DNA from: a virus
Length of the DNA stretch: 35,749 bases
Virus record (IMG/VR): IMGVR_UViG_3300036845_000341
Span: 1 to 35,749 of that record
Reading direction: 5' to 3' (one strand)
The notes below the pieces were generated by a model. It did not search any database and was not told where the DNA came from. It was given only the letters and a program-made list of their open reading frames with translations. This document shows, piece after piece, positions 16,876 to 23,611 of this stretch. The translations under genes were made by a program, and so were the position numbers. Position 1 is the first letter of the stretch; each line of letters begins with the position of its first letter.

Positions 16876-18317
16876 AGCGTCATGTGATCTATCGTTTTGG
16901 GTTTGCGGGGCTGGTAGCCGTCATCGGGAAGCTTCGGAGTTTTCTTTTCGGCGAGCTTGCCGATCACCATCTTGTCGAGCAGTTGCCCGACCAGCGACAT
17001 CGCGTCCACTTGGTCATCGTGCTTCGATGCCGGGAAATTCAGAATTTCTGCGAGCCAATCCGCGACCCAATTGGCATTTTTCGGATAGTAGAGGCCGTCA
17101 AGCGCCATGCGGCCTTGGATCGAACGGGCGCGCACGCCCTTGTCTCCGCGCGTCGGAAACTGCGTGCGGCTCACGTAGAGCCGACGCTGGCGCATGCGCT
17201 TTTCGAGGAACGGACCAACGCCGGACTTGATCTGTCCCGTTTCCTCTGCCCATTCGAGCGGTCGATATTTCTGCACGAGATCGCAGAAGGCTTCGACCCA
17301 CACATCCGACGACGCTTGACGCCGCCAGATGTCCAACAGGTGCATGTTATTCAGGTGATCGATGCCGACCACTGCATGCACTGTGTAGTCGCCGCCGTCA
17401 GCGGTGACGGCGTAGTCCGAGCCGCCATAGACGCGTAGCGTCGAGGCGTGCGGAACGATGTCGCGCGGTTTCAGCCATTCCTCTTTGAAGAAATCGCCTT
17501 CGTCCGGGGCCGGTGATTGCTGATAGAGCGCCGACCAAACGCGCGGCGGTGTGGTGTCGCGCAAGTAAAGCAGTTGCGCGCCATAACCATAATCGTCATC
17601 CGCCCACAGCGGTTCATCGACGGCGCGGCCGAGCGCGTCATCCTGTTTCGCCATCGCGGGCAGCGAAAGCACTTCCCAATGCTCATGATTGAGCGCGCGA
17701 CCGGCCAAATCATCTTCGTGCCAGCGTGTCTGAATAAGTACGACGCGGGCGTGAGGCACCAAGCGCGGCCGGAAATCGTTCAAATACCAATCCCATGTCC
17801 GGTCACGCATCAACAGGCTGTCGGCGTCAGCCCTTGACCGGATCGGGTCATCGATCAGGCCGAACAGCGCGCGGAAACCGGCGATGCCGACGTTGGCACC
17901 GGCAGCCAGGTATTCGCCGCCCTCTTGCAGCGCCCACCGATAGGCGGCTTGATTGTCCTCGACCAGATTGACGCCGAGATCGCGGGCATTTTCCGCGATC
18001 AGATTGCGAACCCGCCTGCCCCAACGCTCGGCGAGTTCGGTCGTGTGCGAGGCCGCCAGCACCAAGGCTTTCGGATGCTGCGACATCAGCCACGGCGGGA
18101 ACAGGATCGAGGTATAGGTCGATTTTGCCGAGCCGGGCGGCATGAACACCGCAAGGCGGGTGATTTCGCCGCGTGAGACCGCCTCAAGTTTTTCGATCAA
18201 GAGCCGATGATGCCGGGCCGGACGAAATCCTTGCGCTTCGCACCAGTTTTGCAGACGCGAGCGGAGTTGCTTGCGCCGGATGATTTCCGTCGCAGCATCT
18301 TCCGCCGAGATCAGCAT
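16872..18317 (-). CDS. terL: Terminase large subunit
   Basis: The 481-residue protein is a packaging ATPase-nuclease. The ATPase part has a deviant Walker A, MPPGSAKST (about 59-67), a Walker B-like LFGLIDDPI (151-159) and a coupling-type segment LIQTRWHEDDLAGR (194-207). The RNase H-type nuclease part has GGSDYAVT with the first acidic residue at 301 and HDDQVDAM (433-440) with the last acidic residues. It starts directly after the stop of a zinc-motif gene and is coupled to the portal gene. The small subunit lies about 3.4 kb upstream, which is an unusual separation. Confidence 0.95.
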   Translation of the reverse strand: MLISAEDAATEIIRRKQLRSRLQNWCEAQGFRPARHHRLLIEKLEAVSRGEITRLAVFMPPGSAKSTYTSILFPPWLMSQHPKALVLAASHTTELAERWGRRVRNLIAENARDLGVNLVEDNQAAYRWALQEGGEYLAAGANVGIAGFRALFGLIDDPIRSRADADSLLMRDRTWDWYLNDFRPRLVPHARVVLIQTRWHEDDLAGRALNHEHWEVLSLPAMAKQDDALGRAVDEPLWADDDYGYGAQLLYLRDTTPPRVWSALYQQSPAPDEGDFFKEEWLKPRDIVPHASTLRVYGGSDYAVTADGGDYTVHAVVGIDHLNNMHLLDIWRRQASSDVWVEAFCDLVQKYRPLEWAEETGQIKSGVGPFLEKRMRQRRLYVSRTQFPTRGDKGVRARSIQGRMALDGLYYPKNANWVADWLAEILNFPASKHDDQVDAMSLVGQLLDKMVIGKLAEKKTPKLPDDGYQPRKPKTIDHMTL

Positions 18318-18560
18318 TTAGTCGCCTTTGTCTTTCGACTCCATCGGCTCATGTTCCGCGCCCGGCGCGAGCGCGGTGATGTCGGCGGGCGATCTGCAAA
18401 CCTGACAGACCACGACGATGCCGGGGTTCTCTCGCATCGCGCGCTGCCCGGACGGATAGATGCCGACAACGTGGTTGCACTTGGCGCAACGGCCCTCGAT
18501 CTGACCGGGATGAACGCGGCGCATGTCGGCCAATCGCATCGTGATTAATTGAACCGGCAT
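18318..18560 (-). CDS. Small zinc-ribbon protein
   Basis: An 80-residue protein with two CxxC pairs, CAKC (25-28) and CQVC (52-55), spaced as in a zinc ribbon. The start is fixed by the stop of the previous gene, one base upstream; earlier codons in frame belong to that gene. The tail is acidic (EHEPMESKDKGD). The gene is directly upstream of the large terminase and may modulate packaging or late expression, which is speculation. Confidence 0.7.
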   Translation of the reverse strand: MPVQLITMRLADMRRVHPGQIEGRCAKCNHVVGIYPSGQRAMRENPGIVVVCQVCRSPADITALAPGAEHEPMESKDKGD

Positions 18561-18561
18561 A

Positions 18562-18858
18562 TCAGCCTTTGCTTTTCGGTTTTTCGCGCCGCTCGTAATC
18601 AATCCCCAAGCCGTCAAGGATGTCGCCCAAGGCGCGATGAATGGCGTGTTCGTCGGAGAGCCGCTTGCCGTTCTTGTCCTTCAAGCCGTCCTGCAACACT
18701 TCGGCGGCCCCGCGTATCATGGCAATCGCGAGCATGATGGAAAGCACATAGACTTGCGGGCCGTCGTCCATCAATTGCGTCACGCGGCGCACTTCGCTTT
18801 CGCAGCGTGACTGCGCGAGCTTTATCAAATCATCCAATTGGCGTTGATCGAGCTTCAT
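18562..18858 (-). CDS. Small helical phage protein, unknown
   Basis: The 98-residue product is mostly helical, with KLDQRQLDDLIKLAQSRCESE at the start and a hydrophobic YVLSIMLAIAMIRGAA segment (about 43-58). The ATG overlaps the previous stop as ATGA, which decides the start over an ATG 26 codons earlier. The hydrophobic segment could be a buried helix or a short membrane segment. No family recognised. Confidence 0.65.
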   Translation of the reverse strand: MKLDQRQLDDLIKLAQSRCESEVRRVTQLMDDGPQVYVLSIMLAIAMIRGAAEVLQDGLKDKNGKRLSDEHAIHRALGDILDGLGIDYERREKPKSKG

Positions 18859-19235
18859 CGTCGCGGATGCCAAATCGTGTGATAAAAACGGCCCCGGCCA
18901 ATGGTGCGTGTTTTGTAGTTTCGCCGCTTGGCCCAATCGACAAGCGACTGCCCCGGCTCAACAAGGACCGGCACAAGCCCGGCCGCCGTAATTCTTTCGA
19001 TCAGCCGCGTGAACGCGCCCGTTCCCGGCTTCACAGCTTCCAACGCCACGAGCCGGACGTGTCGGCCGTCCGTCGAAATGATCGTCCACTTGGTCCAGTC
19101 GTCCCAATCGAGCCAGGACGCTTCCCTGACGATCTTGTATCCCTGCGCGAGTTCGGCAGTACGCATCCGGTCTCCGATGTCGGAGCGCGACATCGAGAAC
19201 AGCGAACGCACATACATGCCGGTCGCAAAATTCAT
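18855..19235 (-). CDS. Phage protein, possibly GNAT-like
   Basis: A 126-residue protein with alternating strands and helices: WTKWTIISTDGRHVRLVALE (about 47-66), then GAFTRLIERITAAGLVPVLVEPGQSLVDWAKRRNYKTR (73-110). The last part, a helix followed by LVPVLVEPG and WAKRRNY, resembles the end of N-acetyltransferases, but the acetyl-CoA loop is not clear. The ATGA overlap with the next gene and a start four bases before the preceding stop place it in the same operon. Confidence 0.6.
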   Translation of the reverse strand: MNFATGMYVRSLFSMSRSDIGDRMRTAELAQGYKIVREASWLDWDDWTKWTIISTDGRHVRLVALEAVKPGTGAFTRLIERITAAGLVPVLVEPGQSLVDWAKRRNYKTRTIGRGRFYHTIWHPRR

Positions 19236-19576
19236 TCGACCACCTGCACTTCAACACCGGCCTTTTTGGCGATGCTGACCATGTGGTCGGTGCCATGCTT
19301 GCCGGGAAAGGCGACCACCAGATCTGGCCTGCCATCAACCAACATCTGGCGATTACGGATCGGACCAGCGGCGTTGCCGTAGCGGTCCCAATCGGCGGGA
19401 TACGGCTGCACGGGGACATCGTTGACCGAGGCCCACAAGTCGGCCAAGCGATCCGCACCATAGGCGTCGCCGTGGATCACGACGGCAACGGGCGTTTTCT
19501 TGTGAAGTGCGTCGAGCACCTGCACGAGCCGCACCGCATCGGTATATTGCCGACCGCCACAAACCAGAATACGCAT
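19232..19576 (-). CDS. SLOG-family (DUF2493 / YspA-like) nucleotide-binding protein
   Basis: The 114-residue product begins MRILVCGGR, the Rossmann-like first strand and glycine loop of the DUF2493/YspA-related SLOG family. HGDAYGADRLADLWA (about 36-50) and GPIRNRQMLVDGRPDLVVAFPG (70-91) are the other family segments: GADxxA and RNxxM followed by a strand. Such proteins are predicted to bind nucleotides or nucleotide-derived ligands; several SLOG proteins act in stress or defence signalling. The ATG used gives TGATG with the previous stop. Its presence in a late operon between the two terminase genes is unusual. Confidence 0.85.
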   Translation of the reverse strand: MRILVCGGRQYTDAVRLVQVLDALHKKTPVAVVIHGDAYGADRLADLWASVNDVPVQPYPADWDRYGNAAGPIRNRQMLVDGRPDLVVAFPGKHGTDHMVSIAKKAGVEVQVVE

Positions 19577-19755
19577 CACCAAGCCCGAAACGCGTTGCAG
19601 AGTTTTTCAAAATCGTCGCCGGTCCACGCGCCCTTGCGAAACGAGAACGCCCTTCGGTAGTCGCGCCAGTCGAGCGCGATGCCATAGAGGCTTTCACTGT
19701 CCGCGATCAGGAGCGTTGGCTTGCCGAGGCTGTGACGCTGCGCGTAGTTGCGCAT
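19576..19755 (-). CDS. Small phage protein, unknown
   Basis: A 59-residue reading from the ATG at 19755, ending KLCNAFRAW, coupled to the SLOG gene by TGATG. The frame is open further upstream to 19917, but those codons overlap the zinc-motif gene in another frame and look like its shadow (very Arg-rich). The start is therefore uncertain, and no good ribosome site is seen at 19755. Composition (LLIADSESLYGIALDWRDYRRAF) is that of a real small protein. Confidence 0.5.
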   Translation of the reverse strand: MRNYAQRHSLGKPTLLIADSESLYGIALDWRDYRRAFSFRKGAWTGDDFEKLCNAFRAW

Positions 19756-19772
19756 CGAGCCGACAAACTCGC

Positions 19773-19958
19773 TTATCTCCCGATCTGAAATATGACGGGT
19801 AGTCGCTTCGCGTGTTCGATGGCGCGATGGACCCTTAACGCTTCGTCGCGTTTGGCCTTTAATTGGGAGGCGCTGCATCCGAATGGGCATTTTGTTTTGT
19901 TCAACCGCATCGAGCAACGAAAGCAGGCGTTGCGCTTTAGGATTTGGTCACGCGTCAT
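19773..19958 (-). CDS. Small zinc-finger protein
   Basis: This 61-residue protein carries CFRC (12-15) and CPFGC (24-28), a compact four-cysteine zinc site, followed by a basic helix (KAKRDEALRVHRAIEHAKR). The ATG lies within the last codons of the previous gene (11-base overlap), supporting translation. One of four zinc-motif mini-proteins between the two terminase genes; it could bind nucleic acid, judging from the basic helix. Confidence 0.65.
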   Translation of the reverse strand: MTRDQILKRNACFRCSMRLNKTKCPFGCSASQLKAKRDEALRVHRAIEHAKRLPVIFQIGR

Positions 19959-20160
19959 GTTTCTTGGTGAAGTGCAAATGATATTCCCGGTAGCGGACGC
20001 GCAAGGCTTCCTCTGCCATGTCGAGCGGGACGTCGAGATCGACGCAAAGGTGCGCGGCGATGCCGAGCGTCACCATGACTTTTTTCGACGGGTCGTCGAA
20101 GCCGCTTTCCAGCGCCTTGAAAATCACATCGAGCGCGACTTTTTCGGCCGGTGTCGTCAT
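19948..20160 (-). CDS. Small helical phage protein, unknown
   Basis: A 70-residue protein, mostly helical (EKVALDVIFKALESGFDD; DVPLDMAEEALRVRYREY). Its ATG lies one base after the stop of the zinc-ribbon reading frame upstream and its end overlaps the next gene by 11 bases. No family recognised. Confidence 0.65.
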   Translation of the reverse strand: MTTPAEKVALDVIFKALESGFDDPSKKVMVTLGIAAHLCVDLDVPLDMAEEALRVRYREYHLHFTKKHDA

Positions 20161-20161
20161 G

Positions 20162-20408
20162 TCAGTGCCGGGTCTTGGACCAGATCGATTTGAGCGTGTT
20201 GACGCCAGGATGTTTCGCCATCGCGGCGCGCTCGGTCACGTTCGCTTTGCGCAGCTTGGTGCCACGGGCGGTGAACACCGACCAATCGCCGCAAAATTTG
20301 CACATGGCATAGTCGCCATTTTTTGGAACGCGGTCGCCCCACGGATCGCTTGCCGTCACCGTTGGGCCGAAAGCAATTCGGGCAAGTCGTCGAAAGCGGG
20401 ATTTTCAT
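20162..20408 (-). pseudogene. Zinc-ribbon protein split by an apparent one-base frameshift
   Basis: Reading from the ATG at 20408 (coupled by ATGA to the previous stop) gives MKIPLSTTCPNCFRP, then an Arg-rich stretch that looks like out-of-frame sequence. Moving to the +1 frame at the CGG CCC A site (20364-20366) gives TVTASDPWGDRVPKNGDYAMCKFCGDW and a sensible C-terminus ending SIWSKTRH at 20162, one base before the next gene. The joined product has CPNC and CKFC pairs, a complete zinc ribbon of about 81 residues. Either a base was gained (mutation or assembly error) or a +1 shift is used. Without the shift a 65-residue product from 20359 is possible. Confidence 0.6.
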
Positions 20409-20635
20409 CGCATCCTCATGTGAACCATGAAGTTGCAGCCCTGCTTTTGGATGTCGGTGATGACGTTGCACTTGTCGCAACTGCCGGTGACGTGAAACGT
20501 GTTCGGCTCGCCCATCGTCAGGCGCGCGCCGCAACCCGCACAAGTGAATTTCTGGTAAACCTCATGCCCGGCAGCGGCGAGCGCATCGGCCTTGGCGGCA
20601 CAATCCTCAAACGGAAAATCGCGGAACATACTCAT
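20405..20635 (-). CDS. Small zinc-ribbon protein
   Basis: The 76-residue product has CAGC (32-35) and CDKC (53-56), a zinc ribbon. The start at 20635 overlaps the previous stop as ATGA; a longer reading to 20692 is complementary to the end of the upstream gene. The C-terminus is Met/aromatic-rich (NFMVHMRMR). Function unknown. Confidence 0.7.
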   Translation of the reverse strand: MSMFRDFPFEDCAAKADALAAAGHEVYQKFTCAGCGARLTMGEPNTFHVTGSCDKCNVITDIQKQGCNFMVHMRMR

Positions 20636-21033
20636 CGCTTCCGTCTCCGAAACCACGTCCGCCTTGAGATCGGCGGGTCGCATTCTTTCCACGGCTCGTG
20701 TGGCTTGTAGCCCAAACTTTTCAGCGGTCGCCCTCGTGGCCGAACCGGGAAGGTTTCACCACGAGGGCCAACAGGGGCTACGTCACCACCCTGTCGTTCG
20801 CCGCCGATAGGGCCGACCCTATCAACCGTCCCCTCCGTCGAACTTATGCCGGTCCCGTCTCCCCGCCCGGTCGGATCGACGGCGGGACCGGCGAGGCTTG
20901 CCCGTTCGGGACCGCTGCTGACGGTCGGGTTTGCCTCACTCGTGCGAGCTTCCCTGAAAGCCCGCAACTGCGCTTCCTTGGTTCCCATCTTTTGCAGCCA
21001 TTCACTGCGCGAGGTGGGAACGATCCGTGACAC
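20632..21033 (-). CDS. Phage protein with a basic C-terminus, unknown
   Basis: A 133-residue protein from a GTG start that has CGGAG ten bases upstream. The first 30 residues look folded (SRSEWLQKMGTKEAQLRAFREA), the middle (35-95) is Gly/Pro/Thr-rich and disordered, and the end is basic (PRGRPLKSLGYKP, then ISRRTWFRRRKR), a possible DNA-binding tail with an AT-hook-like RGRP. It is the first gene after a repressor-type palindrome at 21058 and so may begin a transcription unit. Confidence 0.6.
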   Translation of the reverse strand: MSRIVPTSRSEWLQKMGTKEAQLRAFREARTSEANPTVSSGPERASLAGPAVDPTGRGDGTGISSTEGTVDRVGPIGGERQGGDVAPVGPRGETFPVRPRGRPLKSLGYKPHEPWKECDPPISRRTWFRRRKR

Positions 21034-21057
21034 CTATTTGGCACTCCGAATTGCGGC

Positions 21058-21068
21058 GTAATTATTAC
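21058..21068 (-). promoter_or_regulatory. Repressor-type operator GTAATTATTAC upstream of a late gene
   Basis: A perfect 11-bp palindrome matching the operators near the repressor gene. On the minus strand TAATTA inside it could be a -10, with a poor TTCCGA at 17 bases upstream (21085-21090). The site lies 25 bases before the GTG at 21033. Confidence 0.55.
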
Positions 21069-21150
21069 TCCCGCATTGCATTTGTCGGAATTTTTGCGTC
21101 AGCACCCCTTGCAGATCGAGGGAGGCGCGGGCGGGAACGGCGGCAACGCA

Positions 21151-21399
21151 TCAACGGCCGAGCCTTGGAAACCCAAGCGTGCCCGGCCCTCCGAGCACGC
21201 AACTCAAGAGGCCGAACACGATCACCACCAGCGCAATCGCGACCACGGCCCACAGGATAATCATCAAAATCCGGCCGATGATCGGCATGCCGGTCAGGCC
21301 GTCGATGAACGGGATCACGAGCTTGATGACGGCAATGATCGCCGAGATCACGATCAGCCAGATCACCAATTGCTCAAGCCAAGCGAGCGAGAAGCACAT
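21151..21399 (-). CDS. Small membrane protein with two transmembrane segments
   Basis: The 82-residue product has hydrophobic segments at about 9-30 (QLVIWLIVISAIIAVIKLVI) and 44-69 (ILMIILWAVVAIALVVIVFG) joined by a short loop. GGAGAG lies about seven bases before the ATG. The topology and size would suit a holin or pinholin, but position far from any endolysin and the lack of other evidence leave this open. It may instead be a superinfection-related membrane protein. Confidence 0.65.
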   Translation of the reverse strand: MCFSLAWLEQLVIWLIVISAIIAVIKLVIPFIDGLTGMPIIGRILMIILWAVVAIALVVIVFGLLSCVLGGPGTLGFPRLGR

Positions 21400-21411
21400 G
21401 GGCGCTCTCCG

Positions 21412-21600
21412 TTAGGCGACGGTCCATTGGTATTGCGTGTTTCCGACCGCATCGACCTTGGTGTAAGGCGTCGCTGGCGTTCCGACCGACGCCATATTCA
21501 CCAATTGGTCCGCAGCGTTTCTTAGCGCCTCGCTCACGCGCGGGTGCATTTGCTTCAGATCACTGGTGTTCAACGCTACGGTCAGTGTGAACGTCGCCAT
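21412..21600 (-). CDS. Small phage protein, unknown
   Basis: A 62-residue protein with AGGAGAG seven bases before the ATG and close spacing to the next gene. It has a strand-helix-strand look (FTLTVALNTSDL, EALRNAADQLVNMAS, VDAVGNTQYQWTVA). No known domain. A 175-base gap with poly-G runs and a hairpin lies before it. Confidence 0.6.
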   Translation of the reverse strand: MATFTLTVALNTSDLKQMHPRVSEALRNAADQLVNMASVGTPATPYTKVDAVGNTQYQWTVA

Positions 21601-21742
21601 GTAACTCTCCTGGTCAAAAGGGGGGTGGAGTTGTGGGGAGTGGCGAAAAAAGGGGGGGTGTTTAAAATTAAAGCATGCTTACGCCGGGAATTTTTCCCCT
21701 CCCCGGTCGAGATCGGCCGCGCATGCCCCTACCCGGCCCCGT

Positions 21743-21772
21743 GTCACATGCTATCGCTCGTTAGCGTGTGAC
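21743..21772. repeat. Inverted repeat just after the small terminase gene
   Basis: GTCACATGCTA and TAGCGTGTGAC form 11-bp arms with one mismatch around an eight-base loop. It begins three bases after the small terminase stop on the minus strand. No T-run follows, so it is not a standard terminator. The rest of 21601-21775 holds poly-G tracts and a GGGAATTTTTCCC palindrome and no gene. Confidence 0.6.
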
Positions 21773-21775
21773 GTT

Positions 21776-22249
21776 TCAGCCCTTCACGCGGTCGAATGTG
21801 GCATCGATCACCGACGCGTCACCGACATGCGCGCCGCTCGCAATGGCGTATAGCTGCGCATCCGTCAGCGTCTCAACGGCAAGCCGGTGACTGTGCTCGG
21901 TATGCTTCACGTCGCGCCACTCGGTCGGATCAGCGTTGCGCAAGGCAAAGATCGCCGCAGTAGTTTCCGCGCCCTTGCGCGACCGCAGAAGCTTCGCCTC
22001 TAGCCATTGAACGCGGGTAGCACGCGCGCGAGACACAGCGTCCGAAAAGTCGCTGTACGTTTTAATCCACGCATAAACCGTTTCCCGCGCAACCCGGATC
22101 GAACCGGCGAAGGCCGTTAGGCTGTATCCCTGCGCCATGAAGTCAATCACCGCTTCGCAGTATTCCGGCCGGTAGTCTGTCGGCCTGCCTGTCGTGTAGT
22201 TCGGATCGCGCCAATGGGCCGGAACCGTGGTCTGCTTAAATGGTGCCAT
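21776..22249 (-). CDS. terS: Terminase small subunit
   Basis: The 157-residue protein has GRPTDYRPEYCEAVIDFMAQG (about 21-41) followed by SLTAFAGSIRVARETVYAWIKTYSDF (43-68), the helix-turn-helix layout of small terminases of the GRPTxYxPE type. EAKLLRSRKGAETTAAIFALRNADPTEWRD (about 82-112) is the usual oligomerisation region with the NxxPxxWxD ending. It recognises the packaging site and activates the large subunit. It is preceded by a small basic reading frame four bases upstream. Confidence 0.85.
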   Translation of the reverse strand: MAPFKQTTVPAHWRDPNYTTGRPTDYRPEYCEAVIDFMAQGYSLTAFAGSIRVARETVYAWIKTYSDFSDAVSRARATRVQWLEAKLLRSRKGAETTAAIFALRNADPTEWRDVKHTEHSHRLAVETLTDAQLYAIASGAHVGDASVIDATFDRVKG

Positions 22250-22253
22250 TGCT

Positions 22254-22457
22254 CTAGCTTCGCTGTTGCGGTGCCAAAGAGGCTTGGCAATGGGAACTAG
22301 ATGCGAAACCCGCGCAAGCCTGCATCAGCGCGGATTGGGCGCGCTCTATTTCATGTTCCCGCAACATCCGGCCGCGCCGCGCTCGCTTGTCGGTGCGTCG
22401 CGCGATGTCCCGAAAGAACGCTTGCCGGTCACTGCGCCGTCGCTTGGTTCCTGCCAT
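22254..22457 (-). CDS. Small very basic protein, doubtful
   Basis: A 67-residue reading frame rich in Arg and Lys (GTKRRRSDRQAFFRDIARRTDKRARRGRM), ending four bases before the small terminase ATG. A GAGGCAGG lies before the ATG. It would be the first gene after the divergent promoter at 22504-22532. The composition could reflect a real nucleic-acid-binding peptide or chance; I lean weakly towards real because of its spacing. Confidence 0.4.
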   Translation of the reverse strand: MAGTKRRRSDRQAFFRDIARRTDKRARRGRMLREHEIERAQSALMQACAGFASSSHCQASLAPQQRS

Positions 22458-22503
22458 TGCCTGCCTCGCTTGATCGTCCCGAAAATAAATTCACAAATCC
22501 CCT

Positions 22504-22532
22504 TGTATAGGTCTTGACGGCCTAGGCCGTAA
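22504..22532 (-). promoter_or_regulatory. Candidate leftward promoter for the terminase side
   Basis: On the minus strand TTACGG (22532-22527), 17 bases, TATACA (22509-22504). It overlaps the rightward promoter and its operator, so both directions could be shut by one regulator. Confidence 0.45.
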
Positions 22533-22542
22533 CTGCCTAATG
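22514..22542 (+). promoter_or_regulatory. Cassette 1 promoter with 17-bp operator
   Basis: TTGACG at 22514 and TAATGT/CTAATG at 22537-22543 form the promoter. The operator TAGGCCGTAACTGCCTA spans 22523-22539 and reaches into the -10. Preceded by AAAATAAAT-like and CTTGTATAGGTC sequences shared with cassette 2. The leader carries AAGGGGAAAA at 22567. Confidence 0.75.
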
Positions 22543-22582
22543 TCCGGCATTGGTCAACGCCAACGCAAGGGGAAAACTTCAG

Positions 22583-23461
22583 ATGGCAACCAACCTTTAC
22601 CAGAACGTCACCGCTCGCATTCTCTCTCAACTCGAAAACGGCTTTGCACCGTGGGTTAAGCCGTGGTCGGCAACGCCCGGCCAGAACGTGCCGCACAATG
22701 CCGCGACTGGTCGTCCCTATTCCGGCTGCAACGTCGTTCTGTTGTGGATGTCGCAAGGCGCGTATCGGTCGCCGCGCTTCCTGACATTCAAGCAAGCGTT
22801 GGATTTGGGCGGCAATGTCAAAAAGGGCGAGCACGGCTTTAAGGTCTATTTCGTCAAGACCGTGACCGGCAAAAAAGCCAAGTCGGAAGGCGAGGAAGAT
22901 CAGCGCGGCTACACCATGTTGAAAGAGTACACCGTTTTCAACGTTGACCAGTGCGAGGGCTTGCCGGATCGGATCGTCACGCCGTCGCCGATCAAGCCGC
23001 GCCACAACGATGAGCGCGACGCCACGATTGACGAATTTCTAGGCGTGTCCGGTGCCGACATCCGCGAGGGCTTCGGCGAGGCTTACTATTCACCCGGTCA
23101 AGACTTCGTTTCGCTGCCCGCTTTCGCCGCGTTCAAATCCGCCGCGCATTTCTACGGCGTCACGTTCCACGAATTGGCGCATTGGACCGGCCACAAGTCG
23201 CGGCTTGATCGCGATCTGAAAAACCGCTTCGGCACGCGCGCCTATGCCGCCGAGGAATTGGTCGCCGAGCTAACCGCCGCGTTCCTCTGCGCAGAGTTCA
23301 ACATCGATGGCGAGTTGCGCCATGCGGCCTATATCGCGTCGTGGATCGAACTACTCAAGGATGACGCCAAGGCGTTTTTCACTGCGGCCAGCGCCGCGCA
23401 AAAGGCCGCTGACTTCCTGCGGTCGCGCGCGCTCGCTGACGAAATCCCGCTCGCTGCCTAA
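22583..23461 (+). CDS. ardC: ArdC-type antirestriction protein
   Basis: The 292-residue protein has the two-part structure of ArdC. The N-terminal ssDNA-binding domain shows NVTARILSQLENGFAPWVKPW (near 7-27), GRPYSGCNVVLLW (about 40-52) and EYTVFNVDQCEGLP (about 115-128). The C-terminal zincin-like domain has HELAHWTGH (about 196-204), containing the HExxH zinc motif, and a downstream EELVAELTAAFLC helix supplying the third ligand. ArdC-family proteins protect incoming DNA from restriction. The ATG used follows AAGGGGAAAA by six bases; an upstream GTG/ATG reading is rejected. Alone in cassette 1, between a dedicated promoter and terminator. Confidence 0.9.
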   Translation: MATNLYQNVTARILSQLENGFAPWVKPWSATPGQNVPHNAATGRPYSGCNVVLLWMSQGAYRSPRFLTFKQALDLGGNVKKGEHGFKVYFVKTVTGKKAKSEGEEDQRGYTMLKEYTVFNVDQCEGLPDRIVTPSPIKPRHNDERDATIDEFLGVSGADIREGFGEAYYSPGQDFVSLPAFAAFKSAAHFYGVTFHELAHWTGHKSRLDRDLKNRFGTRAYAAEELVAELTAAFLCAEFNIDGELRHAAYIASWIELLKDDAKAFFTAASAAQKAADFLRSRALADEIPLAA

Positions 23462-23482
23462 GCCCGGCGACGCCTTCCCAAT

Positions 23483-23514
23483 AAAGCCCGGCCTCGCAAG
23501 CCGGGCTTTTTCTT
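23483..23514 (+). terminator. Cassette 1 terminator
   Basis: AAAGCCCGGC and GCCGGGCTTT pair around a seven-base loop and are followed by a T-rich run. The core GCCCGGC/GCCGGGC is repeated in the terminators of cassettes 2 and 3. Confidence 0.9.
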
Positions 23515-23542
23515 TGCCTTGAAAATAAATCCCCTATAGGTC

Positions 23543-23571
23543 TTGACTGCCTAGGCCGTAACTGCCTAAAT
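23543..23571 (+). promoter_or_regulatory. Cassette 2 promoter with 17-bp operator
   Basis: TTGACT at 23543 and CTAAAT/TAAATC at 23566-23572 form the promoter. The operator TAGGCCGTAACTGCCTA at 23552-23568 is identical to that of cassette 1. The AAGGGGAAAA leader lies at 23596. Confidence 0.75.
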
Positions 23572-23611
23572 CGGAATTGCGCAATCCAGCGCAGCAAGGG
23601 GAAAACTTGGA

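Noticed and set aside
20844-21061. Open frames on both strands around 20.85-21.06 kb
   Set aside because: Out-of-frame readings of the Gly/Pro-rich gene at 20632-21033.
21151-21399. Two-segment membrane protein as holin
   Set aside because: Topology fits, but there is no endolysin next to it and it lies in the terminase region; kept as an unassigned membrane protein.
22346-23005. Long minus-strand open frame opposite the ArdC gene
   Set aside because: It is the complement of a well-recognised protein with zincin motif, own promoter and terminator; the translation has no recognisable pattern.
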